Assembly: GCA_964020975.1 (NCBI GenBank)
Contig: OZ026622.1
Location: 81,364,365-81,428,364, forward strand
Length of the DNA stretch: 64,000 nt
From: Hermodice carunculata
Lineage: Eukaryota > Annelida > Polychaeta > Eunicida > Amphinomidae
Direction: 5' to 3'
Position numbers and translations under genes: made by a program. The notes under the pieces are model-generated. The model was not told where the DNA came from, did not search any database, and saw only the letters and a program-made list of their open reading frames with translations. Below are positions 48,344-58,728 of the stretch, one piece after another (positions within the stretch are counted from its first letter, which is position 1; each line of letters starts with the position of its first letter).

Positions 48344-49320
48344 TTTCTAACACCAGTATCAGATCTTTTTCGTCTTTTAGTTTTACGTCTGAATTTACTC
48401 TGAACCTTTTCCCATTTAGTTTCTGGGTTTGAAAAAATGGATTCAGTGTCAGTATCACTAGTGCAGCCATCAGTATCAGAGTGTAAGTTGTCTACAGTTA
48501 AGCATGTATAGCGGTTATTTGGCGACTGAGCCATTGTCGTTGATGAATCCGTTTTCTTTGGAGCAGTATGGGCCGTATTAGGAGCCTCAGTATTTTGTCC
48601 CGGGACAGTGCGCTGAGGAATGTCAGGGGCACAATGTTGTGACATGACGTCCGTGACTTCTGACACTGTGACAATTTTGTTGAGAGCAACTTTGAGAGTA
48701 GAAATAAAGGTGGTAACAGGGCCACACTCAGCTGTCAAATTGGCAATCTGGGCTTGCATAGCCGATCTCTCGACGGCGGCAGCGTTTAACTGATCTTGTA
48801 ATCTAGAGTTCTCACTAGTGAGATTATCCACTTTCCTAGATAATGTGGCCACAGACACAATCAGTTGACTAACTTCCTCAACATTTAGAGCTGGGGTGGT
48901 ATTTTTATCTGTGGCACTAGATTCAATCTCGACAGTCTTGGCAGTCATGAAGATAGTATCGAGAGCACTCGTGGAACCACCATTTATTAGACTGTAGCCA
49001 AGGTGGAATATGTCTGAAATAACAGTATGTTTGGCCCTTCGATTAATGGGGCGTCTGCTGGAAAGTGAACTGAACTTAACTTGGACTTCCTTACACAAGC
49101 TGGAACACAGGGTGTTAAGTAGAGCAATGTCCACCTCACTGAGAAAATCATGTACATCCTTAGAAGAGTATTGGTAAACTCTGTCACAGTTCTCAATAAA
49201 AAGGTTCGTAAATTGTTCTGAGTCATTACATTTCAAATCTTTTAAAGACTCTATCCTTGGGGCTCTACTCACTGAAGGGACAGGTCCCACACTATTGTTC
49301 GTGTTTACCTGCTCGGCCAT
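48157..49320 (-). pseudogene. LINE D ORF1, N-terminal part
   Basis: Starts at an ATG (MAEQVNTNNSVGPVP) at 49320. Residues ~1-130 are a helical region without a recognised motif (CNDSEQFTNLFIENCDRVYQ, ISDIFHLGYSLINGG). Residues ~150-215 form a coiled coil with leucine heptads (LSRKVDNLTSENSRLQDQL), as in ORF1 proteins that trimerise on the element RNA. A Ser/Thr-rich linker and a basic KFRRKTKRRKRS follow. The frame then drifts into unrelated sequence around 48340, where the true continuation moves to another frame (next entry), indicating a frameshift in this copy. Function: nucleic-acid-binding RNP component, by family analogy. Confidence 0.7.
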
Positions 49321-49608
49321 AATTTACATGTAAGTGGAAGTCGTCTTAGCTTACGCAATCCACTGGTGACCTGGGTACTTGTGTGGAATGTAGAGCCAAG
49401 CCCGGGCCGGGTGGCCAGAAGAAGAAAATGTCGAAAACAGCCAAAATACACAGTACCGGATGATGAAAGTCTCCCTGTGGTGTCTCTGGCTTGGATGCAC
49501 CGATATCACAATAATAAATCTTATTTGGCAGTTGTAAGTCAGTAAGAAACAATTTATCCAGCAGGAGCAGATTCAGGCACTTCTCTCCAACTTGCACATG
49601 CGCACCCT

Positions 49609-51576
49609 ATGTATGCAACATCAATAGTGTTTAATGATTTAGTTGGAGTATTATATACATCTTTAATGGCATATAATATATAAGGAAACGGCAGAATACA
49701 TCCGCATCCTAACCCGATTATGTATTTCATAATTTGAACAGATTGCCCGTAGCCTCTACAGATTTACTATTCCACATACTATGAGCCATTATGTTTGTTC
49801 GTTTGTTTAATTTTATCATAATATAGTTAGTTACTTGCTTTTCATTATTTTCTATCAAAAGTAAAATAAAAGATAGGCTTTTATAACTCCTGCACTTATC
49901 GGATTTACAAGTGACTTGCAGTATTAGCATCAGTTGTGAATACCAGATGACAGGCTTAAAATGTCACCTCCAACTATGAAAATACTTGACGCTGAAAATG
50001 TGGTTCATCGGACATACAACTTGTAAGTAGTCGCAAATTATAAGTATTAAGTCACCAAGTAACCTTTTTATGCGTCATAGTCTTACAATGGCAGGGCACA
50101 TAATTTCTCGTGTAAGTTTGGCTCAAATTTATTCTGTCTGAGGGCAAACAGGACCCAAGTGTCCATCTGGCTTTCCATGCAAAGATATTTTGCGTTATTT
50201 CATTATGACTCTCTTTCTCAATCAGAATACTCACTTTTTACCTCAGCTAACTTAAAGTATGGTTAGTCATCCGTATGTCAGTCCGTATGTCAGTCTGGCC
50301 ATCCGTCTGTCCACAATTCATATTATCGACTTGTCCGAAACCGTCAGCCAGATTCACTTCAAACGTGGGTGAGAGTTTACCAACTGTGTTAACATGTTCA
50401 TGCTTTAGTGATTTTTAGATTTTTTTATGAACTTCGTTATTTTTTTTGGGGGGGGGGCGAAATTTTGAGAAAATTTTCTTCGACACTGCTCAGCCAATTG
50501 TTTTGAAATTGCATAGGGACACTTCTGGAGATATGACAGCTCGCTTCAGGGGCGCATTAATTTTTTCCAGCATGCTGTCTCAAACCAGGAGATTCAATTC
50601 TTGGATCTCTGCATTTTGCTGTATTTAACTTTTATTTCATTGTGGGGTTGAAATTTATGAATTTGAGTAATGTATTTCTGAACTATAGCCAAACAATTTT
50701 TGTGACTTTATGTGCTCGATTGATGACATCCCTGTCTAGGCAAAACTGCAGATACCATGATGAACCATCCTCCATATCGATCAACAAAATAACATGCATG
50801 ATCAGCTGTGTAACGGGTCCGTTTAGTCTACCAAACTGGCCAAAATAGTAACTCCTCAGACAACATAACTTTTTTCCGGTATTCCGATTCCAGAAAGTAT
50901 GGTCATTTGCATATTCGAACAGCAAATGATCTGTATTTCTTTCTATTCCACTGCTTTGCCTTAAAGGAGTCACATTTCCTGTCTCTTTAAATCTTTTAAA
51001 CAATTACCACACTAACATTTGTGACAAACCAAATTAATTGGCTGCCCGTTGCAGGGTATATCCTGCTTTGTTGTGTACATTAACATTTGTAATTTTTTTT
51101 TATTTGAAACTTAAAGACATCACACTTTCCCCTGCCCAGTTATATTGACCTGTTGTCTGTGGTTTGCCTGCTCAGCAGATCCCCAAGACTGACCCTGTCT
51201 ACTTCAACTCATCATTACTTCACAAAACCAACACTGATCCTTATCCACTCAACTAAATTAAAAGTCCTTACAGCAGGGTCATGACCTGACAAAGATATAG
51301 GCATGGTACAAACTTAAGAGGAAGTAGTGGAATGTATTTGTCATTACGAACTCCACTGTCCAGTATAATAATAAAGGGTTGGTGACTTCATCATCCATTG
51401 TTGCTCTATCTGACATATATGGTCGACAGGAATTACAACAAAGAAGCCATTTGGTATTAGATAATTAAAGCTTCATGAACATAGTTTATGGATAATGTAA
51501 CCAGGTATTGATCAGTTGTTTATGTGGATGACGTCAACAGGTCCGCATATGATAATATACGGAGAGAGGGTGTATT
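49609..51576. other. Non-coding, with one repeat R copy
   Basis: Apart from the R copy at 50265-50640, no feature is supported. A minus-strand frame at about 50683-51003 (FKRFKETGNVTPLRQSSG) superficially recalls a Tc1-type helix-turn-helix but has no further support. Confidence 0.4.
50265..50640 (+). repeat. Repeat R, isolated copy
   Basis: GGTTAGTCATCCGTATGTCA, CCGTCTGTCC, CTTCAAACGTGGGTGAG, poly-G near 50448, GGCGAAATTTTGAGAAAAT, TTGTTTTGAAATTGCATAGG, ACACTTCTGGAGAT. This layout is shared with 62340-62640 and 24480-24740. Confidence 0.65.
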
Positions 51577-51714
51577 TAAGAATTAAACTTCCTCTCTGGT
51601 GTAATTACGGGCATACTTCTGATGACGCGCTACCGCGCGTCATCAAAGAAATGCCTGTCACACAAACTGCAACCATGCGCCCGTAATTACACTAGAGAGG
51701 AAGTTTAATTCTTA
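51577..51714. mobile_element. Palindromic MITE-like foldback element
   Basis: 36-bp terminal inverted repeats (51577-51612 and 51679-51714) with a single mismatch, enclosing 66 bp that itself holds a nested palindrome TGATGACGCG/CGCGTCATCA (51620-51645). TATT directly flanks both ends (51573-51576 and 51715-51718) and may be a 4-bp target duplication. Total 138 bp, non-coding. Fits a non-autonomous DNA transposon; the parent family is unknown. Confidence 0.75.
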
Positions 51715-51718
51715 TATT

Positions 51719-52800
51719 TACATTTAACATCAATTTCTATTGACATAAGAGCAATTATTATCATTGATAGTTGATTTAAAATCGTTTTTAGCTTGTTAAT
51801 TTACAAAAAATCGCCTTTTTGTTTACTAGTGGGAGGAGCCAAGTGGGCGGGGCTACTACATCAGCCATCAGTTGTCAAGGCAACTCCTGGAACACAAAAC
51901 TAGGAAAAAAATAGTTCCGAATAACACAACAACTTTATTTCAATAAAGCTTGCAAAACCGGTAAAAGAAAACATTTAGGCAAGTATTGACGAGTAGATAT
52001 GCAATTCTTGATCATCTGATACCGTCTTCCCATTATGCTTAGACCTATGAATCAAACGCTTCGGAGGCGCTAACAATTGGGAAGTGAAAATAGTCCCAGG
52101 CCAAGCATGAGGATATTATTGCGCAGCACGTTGGTTGCACGAGATGCTCTAGTGTAACCATGGCCTCATGAACTACACTACTGTTCCTATTCTTTCAATG
52201 CTAACAAAAATAACAAATGTAAATATTTCATATTATTCCGCAAGAACTAAATACCTTTTGCACTCGTTTTATCAGTAATTGAAGAACACAGTAAGGTTTC
52301 TGGCAGTGTTTACATTCTTTTCAATATGTGAAACACCCGTTTTGTGTCGATATGTAGGAAAATTAATCCATTTGACAACTATATAATCAAGATATATTAT
52401 AATATACAACAAATCAGTAATGCAGTTCCCAGCAGTCAAACCACCATTCCTGCCATAGGGTATCTGTGAAACCATGTCCATCTTATGCAATACAACCAAA
52501 TGAATACACATATTTTACAAACCACAAAATTCGCAGAAAACCATTTAGTATTTGTTACGGCTAGACTTCAGTAATATTTTCAGTGTTAAGATGTTACAAA
52601 GTACGTCCTTGCGAAATGCAGTATAAAGTTTTTGGTGATTCGAAAAGTCATCTCTTTGTAAAAAAAATGTATCAAACCAAATATGCTACATTAATTTATT
52701 AAACCAATGTATTTGATTATAGATTAGTATTTGTAACATGATAGTCGGCCTATAGAAAGCTTGTCTGTATCGTACACCATATTTGGACTTTGGGTACTGC
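51719..52800. other. No recognised feature
   Basis: Nothing identified. Confidence 0.4.
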
Positions 52801-52809
52801 ATCCGTCTC

Positions 52810-53788
52810 GGATAAATTGTATTGTATTGTATGTTCTTTTTATTTCAGACACATAATACAGCAAACAGTATAAGGTCCATAGTGAAAAAAGTGAACATAA
52901 AAGGTATACATGTAAGGGGACGCAGATGTAAGAAAGCCCGACATACAAGTCGAGGCAAAATACATAAACGCTGTAATCAGACAAACAATAAGTATCGCAA
53001 GAAAACAGTACATATGGAGAGAAAAATGACACATTATATCAATCCTGTGGAAAAAAAAAACAGAAGAAAAACTTACATAATGCAAGTATAACAAGACTAC
53101 AAGTTTTTCCAGTATCTAATTATATGGAACATATATAAGATATCAGAATATAAAACACTTTGAACCAGAGCATTATTACTGTGCTGCAATCTCAGTCTCA
53201 AACTAAAGGCTTGTTTCTTCCACAGTGTGTCCATGGTATTCGTTCTATTTGATACCCACATTTCACTGGCACTTCATTATCGGGCATAATTAAATAATCT
53301 CCTAAAATCCTGATTATAACCAGCCCGCAACTTGGAAGTAGAGTTCTTACGAAAACGAGTCCACAAAGACGTTCAATACAAAGATGGACAGTATGAATTA
53401 AATAACATTATTTTCACTTCATAGGAGCAGTCGTAAAATTTTCTCAATACTATATTAGCCTGCATATAACAAAAACTCTCGTCTGTCGCTGTATATCATC
53501 ATCTTTACAAGAATCTGAAAGGATTATACTCAGATACTTTAGGTCACTCACATATTTTATCATATGCTCATTCAGACACAAATGAGTTAATGTATGCAGC
53601 TTGAAAGATAATGACTGAAATAACATACAGTGAGTCTTTTTACCATTAAATAAAAGGTCATGTTCTGCAGCAAAACTACAACATATATTAATTACCTTTT
53701 GTAGACCTTTGGTAGAGGGACAAAGCAGCAGCAGGTCATCAGCATATATCAAATGTTTAATTGTAATACCAATAAAACCTTGCGCTGA
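52810..53788 (-). mobile_element. LINE family E, 3' part (Rex1/L2-like)
   Basis: On the minus strand: GITIKHLIYADDLLLLCPST (catalytic DD near 53745), GLQKVINICCSFAAEHDL, FNGKKTHCMLF, VSDLKYLSIILSDSC, then in other frames LRKFYDCSYEVK(I)MLFNSYC, and LQHSNNALVQSVLYSDILY. It continues into a hydrophobic C-terminal segment (about 53060-52840) ending in CCIMCLK at TGTCTGAAATAAAAAGAAC, with a terminal (ATACA)n-like tail (52815-52832). The same motif order occurs in Rex1/L2-type fish and invertebrate LINEs, by recollection. 5' truncated at 53788, beside a 32-bp direct repeat. Several breaks. Confidence 0.75.
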
Positions 53789-53872
53789 CTGGAAAATCGT
53801 CAGACAGCGCATGCAGGGACTGACGACTGGTAATAAATGTCTGGAAAATCGTCAGACAGCGCATGCAGGGAC
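53789..53872. repeat. Perfect 32-bp direct repeat, 52-bp period
   Basis: CTGGAAAATCGTCAGACAGC followed by GCATGCAGGGAC occurs at 53789-53820 and 53841-53872 without a difference, at the 5' edge of LINE E. Recent local duplication. Confidence 0.9.
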
Positions 53873-54335
53873 ATCTTTGTGCTGCTAATGTATATAATCG
53901 TTTTTTGGTTTTTTGGTTTTTTTTTTTGTATGCGTGTAACAGTACTTTCATTACGTAAGAATGAGAATATCATTTGTGCATATACAGTGTATAGTATTTA
54001 AAAGAGCGTTAAGTAAAAGTGGCCCCCCAAAACATTGGCAACGTACACCAACAATGTCAAACACCATACTGTCATTTGATTACTTTTGCTAATTTTAGGG
54101 GCACCATGAAAATAAATGTTTAAAAAGTACATGTCAGCATGAAACACCACGAACATTACAAAGAGCCAAGCAGCCTATTAAAATTCTACATGCAACATTT
54201 CAGAGATGCAAACATCCAGATAAGGCATGACTAAATTGTTAGTCACATTTGACAGGAATTTGCTTCTCATTTTGAGGTCATCCCAACCAACACAGTTTGC
54301 AAAAATGTCACAAACGTTCAACAGACACGAATCAT
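53873..54335. other. Short non-coding stretch, downstream of the GPCR gene
   Basis: Poly-T/TTTTTTGG tract at about 53898-53928. Part is likely the GPCR 3' UTR (minus strand), but no poly-A signal could be fixed with confidence. Confidence 0.4.
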
Positions 54336-55727
54336 TTAAAGGGTAGCTGAAATAGTGTTCATAGACGTTGGTGGTACTGATGTTTCCATATTTGGTGGAT
54401 TTGTGCATCGACATAACTTTCCTTTTAATTGACGCCTAAAACTTTTGCCAAACAAAATATAGAGATAAAAGTTCACTGAAAAGTTTAAAATTGCAATTGC
54501 ATCCCATAGGTCATAAAAGTGGAGCAATGCATGATCACAAAATTTAATGTGAAGATCAACAAAGTTCAGTGAACGGACTGTGGTTACACCAAGTTGAAAG
54601 ACAGTTTGTACGGTCATTACGCTGACAAGCATTACGGTGATGCTTTTGCCCGTTTTGTCCTTCCTGTCTGTAATATCTCCTCTGCGGGCCAATGATGCAC
54701 GTATCACAAAGAGCAGGCGAACAGTACAAACGATCAAAATCAAACATGGAACTGCTGAGGACAACGTGTAGAAGATCACCTGCTTGTATATTATATGGTA
54801 GTACCAGTGTCGTAAAATGTCGCGGTCCATGTAGCAGCTCTGCCTAAAGACACCTGGTGGCAGTGGGGGTAGTTTGTGTGGCAACTCTGGACCAAAGTTT
54901 CTTGGGCGCCAATATCTGGTTCTGGGGGGAACTGGTCGCAATAGCTCAGTTGTATTCGCTGAGCTGTTCATGAGCTTTGCCGGCAGCTTTGTTGTTATTC
55001 CCCCGAGAGCTTTGTCTGGTTTGCCTGTGGTCATTCGCATCGTGGTTACTGTGATGTGCCAATTTGACTTACTATAATTGATATCTATATTATCGGTCTG
55101 ATTCCATGCTACTGGTGGTGAGGACACTGTCCTGTTATTAATTGCATCAGTTACAGAGAAAGGAGAGCCATTTCGAATTGACCTTGGAGGTGCCGGGTAG
55201 AAAATCCACACACAAACCTGTTTATATTCAAACACGGCTGGCAAACAGTAAGCAAAACTCATGATAAAAACTATAAACACTTGCATTCGAACTCGGCGAA
55301 GACTGCACAAACGGGCCACATCAAATGGTCTGTAGACTGCAATGTATCTATTTACGGCGATAAGTACCATGGTCCAAAGTGACGCTGTATGTCCCAGTAT
55401 AAGGCCCGGAGTAGCAAATTTAACGATATACGGTTGAGTGTTATGAATGACGGTTAATGCCCAGTAGTAATTGATTCCCATCATAGCTGGTCCAAATTTG
55501 ATAAATACCATGCAAATAAGCGCTATCGAGTCAAACACAGCCAGCGATTTTAGCAGCTCAATAATGGGCCCTTCATTCCTGAGCAGCCTAGTTGTGTACA
55601 AGGTGAGCCCATTGCCAATAAGGCCAAAGATGCATATGATGCTAGCAATTATTCCACTTGCTAGTTTTATGCGATTGCATGGCGCATACAGTTCTGCAGG
55701 ATCAGGCTTAGAGGCTGTTTGTTCCAT
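54336..55727 (-). CDS. Rhodopsin-family GPCR, FMRFamide/peptide-receptor-like
   Basis: Single-exon frame of 463 codons with seven hydrophobic segments. TM1 ~22-45 (LIGNGLTLY, Asn39 of the GN motif), TM2 ~58-80 (LAVFD), TM3 ~102-130 ending NRYIAVYRPF (DRY variant, Arg127), TM4 ~146-166, TM5 ~312-340, TM6 ~361-383 without a CWxP motif, TM7 ~400-426 with LNFSVNFYLYILFGKSFR in place of NPxxY. That TM7 form and the ICL1/TM2 layout resemble invertebrate FMRFamide-type receptors (family knowledge); ligand unknown. ECL2 is very long (~167-311) with Asn-X-Ser/Thr sites at 198, 209, 217, 254 and 258, and Cys at 172 and 298; no Cys is seen at the usual TM3 position (Val102). C-tail Cys439/Cys441 may be palmitoylated. 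Start chosen at the ATG at 55727 (MEQTASKPDP). No internal stop, no transposon match: likely an active plasma-membrane receptor gene. Confidence 0.85.
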   Translation of the reverse strand: MEQTASKPDPAELYAPCNRIKLASGIIASIICIFGLIGNGLTLYTTRLLRNEGPIIELLKSLAVFDSIALICMVFIKFGPAMMGINYYWALTVIHNTQPYIVKFATPGLILGHTASLWTMVLIAVNRYIAVYRPFDVARLCSLRRVRMQVFIVFIMSFAYCLPAVFEYKQVCVWIFYPAPPRSIRNGSPFSVTDAINNRTVSSPPVAWNQTDNIDINYSKSNWHITVTTMRMTTGKPDKALGGITTKLPAKLMNSSANTTELLRPVPPRTRYWRPRNFGPELPHKLPPLPPGVFRQSCYMDRDILRHWYYHIIYKQVIFYTLSSAVPCLILIVCTVRLLFVIRASLARRGDITDRKDKTGKSITVMLVSVMTVQTVFQLGVTTVRSLNFVDLHIKFCDHALLHFYDLWDAIAILNFSVNFYLYILFGKSFRRQLKGKLCRCTNPPNMETSVPPTSMNTISATL

Positions 55728-55989
55728 TTGCAAAAGACAGCTGGATCAAGTAGAAGTATTATTGGCAGTAATGCCTTTCCCAAAATAAAAGTAATGTGAA
55801 TGTTTAATGTAACGTAAAAGCACTCCTGGGGTAGGTCAGTTGAATCTCATCGTATATATATCTGTAACAGAACAAAATAAATTATCAATCAGGTACTTGC
55901 AGGTCCAGAGGAATGCAGATATGTATCAAAACAATATTTTCGACCATGATACATTCGTTATCATCACCCACATTTGCAATTAATCTTAA
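55728..55989. other. Upstream flank of the GPCR gene
   Basis: Probable 5' UTR/promoter-proximal region on the minus strand. A TATATATA near 55853-55861 is the only TATA-like string; unsupported as a promoter. Confidence 0.35.
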
Positions 55990-56106
55990 CCCATTCCTGG
56001 TCAGAGTACGACTGAGTCAACAGCCTTCCTTGGCGCGGGCTGGGCGCAATTCCCCCAACCCGCACCAAGGAAAGCTATTGACGTAGGGTGCGCCATCATG
56101 AATGGT
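55990..56106 (-). repeat. Foldback ~260 bp upstream of the GPCR start codon
   Basis: Core arms of 29 bp at 56016-56044 and 56054-56082 differ at four positions; all four are C on the plus-strand left arm facing A on the right arm, so on the minus strand they become G-U pairs. A looser continuation (CCATTCCTGG at 55991 and CATGAATGG at 56098) extends the symmetry to about 117 bp. No coding content. Could be a MITE relic or a hairpin in the GPCR leader. Confidence 0.65.
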
Positions 56107-58601
56107 GTTACAAACAAACCTCAGCAAAAATGTTTTCTAAAAACAAGAAATTGAAATACAGCAGACGGCAATTTACATCCGGGCGCTTTGCGGCGATTTT
56201 AACGGGAAAGGATTAAATTCATTTCATTTTGAAAGGAGTTTGTGGTAGTTCTAACAAAGATTTGTAATGTAACTTAGACTTTTAAAACGTTTTCCGTTGG
56301 ACACATCAATTGTCAAAAAGAATATTGTCTGTTTGACTGGTCGATGGGCTGGGGATTTTCCCATATCCAGTAATAGGAGAGGTCACAATTACCAATTATC
56401 TGTGTACTCAACTGAATACACAATCCAATACACAGAATATTTCAGGGCTACAGATGTGTATTCCCATAGGATTACATATTAAATAAACCTCAAATTAAAA
56501 GATTACTTTCAAACCTACGAGAATAAAATTCACGTGTACATTTCAACTACGTACATAATGTTACCACAAAAATTTTATTGTTTCTGCAACAAATGGTTTT
56601 AAAGTTATTAAACAAAAATTACAATGAAAAGTAGTGGGAATACACAAGTCTAGCCCTCAATGACTGAAATGCCCTCCACAGAGGAGCAGTAGAAGCTTCT
56701 GTTCTTGCTCTTGCCTGTTGGATTCTAAAAAGGCTCAAATTTTCTTCTGTACTATTAATATAGCTCTGTCATTCATTTCATTGGGCCTTCTTAGGAGTGT
56801 TTGTTTGCTTTTTTTTTTTTAGGGGTCTATTGGTTATTTTTCACATGTATATGGCATTCTCACGAAAACGCTAGCAATATCAAGAATTTCACCCTTACCT
56901 CCTTCATGAGTCAGCTGCAGGTCAGCGTCCTTTCCACTTTTAACCAGGCCACTGCCAAATCATATCAGTTTGTTGCATTGTACCAATGGTGAAAATGCAG
57001 CTGGCTATTGGAGTAGTAGGGCTGGTAAGGTTCACTGATTCCTTGTTTTATTGGTAGGTTTATTCCTGACTTTTACCTATAAATGCGCAATGGTATCATT
57101 TAAAGGTTTGATATTTGATGCTTTCTTTAAGAAATGCACGATTATGTTACGCGACATGCTGCTGGCCATTGCTGAGCTTTATTTAATAATGGACAACTGT
57201 AACATTTTCTTGCATCTATTAAAGCAATCAAAAGTAAGCGTAATTAACTCTACTGAGTCGTTGAGGATATGTGCATGGCAAAAGGTGTAACAAAGTTTAA
57301 CTGCAAGTAGCCGGCAGAAGTGAAATGAATGAACACCATTTATAACGATCATTTTACTAAAGCCTACCCCGATAATCCAATAAGACATTTAAAAATCAAA
57401 AGCCCAGACTACTAAAATTGAGTAAAAGCAAAAGAAAAACCAGGTTGAAAGAATAAAAACAACAACAAAATTATATATAAAATCGCACCTTATTTCATGA
57501 AGTAAAAACATGTCAAAACAAATATTTTAAAAAACATTAGCTACAAATGTTTGACGTTTCACTGTCTGAACAAGTGATGATTGGCGTAGGGATGGCATAG
57601 TAATTAAACCCGTGTAGAGAGTGCTTGAAAAGAGATGAATGTGTTCCCTTCAGATGTTTGCTTTGCTTATATACTTAAGCCAAGTATGTTCAAAGTGATT
57701 AGGCAAACTTAATACAACAGCAGTAATGCCTGGTCCAATGTGTTCACTGAAGCTGTATGATATATCCGATGATGAAACAGATCATGCTCCGCTCCCCATT
57801 TCACTGTTTCAAGCATAAATGTAGAAAAGGTAATTTAAATATTTGCCAAATGATATAAAACGAGAAGTCAAGTAACTAAATAACCATTACAAAATAAAGA
57901 TTCATGCACATATTTGTGATGCACCAGAGCAAATTGTCAAGAAATATAGCAATTTAGCACATTCATACTCACAATTTGGTCCTGGTGTGTGGCATAAAAG
58001 ATACCACAGTCTTTCCGTCTTGTCAGAAGCAGGATTGTGCTTCATTTTCGCATATGTGATGCATGCCGTGTTGCAACATTTTTGAGTAATTTATTCGAAC
58101 CAATGAGTTTGGTAGCCGTTTGAGCTGAGTTCATTTTTACTGGATTATTCCATAATTCGAATGTTGTATGGACCCTTATTGGATTATTGTGTTAACGTAG
58201 TCCATGCTTAAAATGAGTAAACATAGTCATAGTCTCATATTGAGTCAAACCAAAAGCCCCCAGTAGTTCTAAGTAAGGAGATCTCTATGCAAGATTTCGA
58301 AATCTTCAATTTATTATGTATAGTAGCTGTATTTGTCTTAGCTCTAAATTTGCTGCTCTAACTGCACACACGCGTCAGCGTCAGGTTGACATATCTATGT
58401 ACATTGTAACTTTACTAAGATAATTGCTGCTTTGATTGGCGAACTAGTCTACATAGACCAGTAATTGTAAATATTCCACTTCCTTTTATATTCTGAAATG
58501 TCACTAAAGCTTTGGAGGAACGAGAGGAAACTTATCATGCAAGTGTGTGAAAGGCTTCCATCTCAAATTCTGGCCTGAGTTTTGTGGAAAGTTTATCCAC
58601 C
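56107..58601. other. No recognised gene
   Basis: About 2.5 kb without recognisable domain, repeat pairing or RNA gene. Distal GPCR exons or promoter could lie here but cannot be shown. Confidence 0.4.
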
Positions 58602-58636
<35 letters not shown>

Positions 58637-58696
58637 TGTATGTATGTATGTATGTATGTATTCATGTATGTGTGTGTATGTATGTATGTATGTATG

Positions 58697-58726
<30 letters not shown>
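58602..58726. repeat. (GTAT)n microsatellite
   Basis: About 30 tetranucleotide units with a short GTGTGT interruption near 58670. Met-Tyr-Val-Cys frames are artefacts. Confidence 0.95.

Positions 58727-58728
<2 letters not shown>

Larger units (their letters stand above)
44378..49608 (-). mobile_element. LINE family D, near full length
   Basis: About 5.2 kb on the minus strand: a ~290-bp 5' leader (49608-49321), ORF1 (49320 to about 47663, one frame change), ORF2 with APE endonuclease and RT (47886 to about 44565, one frame change and one stop), a short 3' UTR and an (ATT)n tail. Few breaks compared with the other LINEs here, so a relatively young insertion. The RT block RQGSVISPYFF and FAYADDVTLFSATVTGLQ with ICYEYSKQW downstream resembles CR1/L2/Rex1-type elements; the exact clade is uncertain. 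Confidence 0.85.

Noticed and set aside
50683-51003. Tc1/mariner transposase helix-turn-helix (FKRFKETGNVTPLRQSSG)
   Set aside because: Only a short resemblance; no DDE motifs, no further transposase sequence and no flanking inverted repeats.
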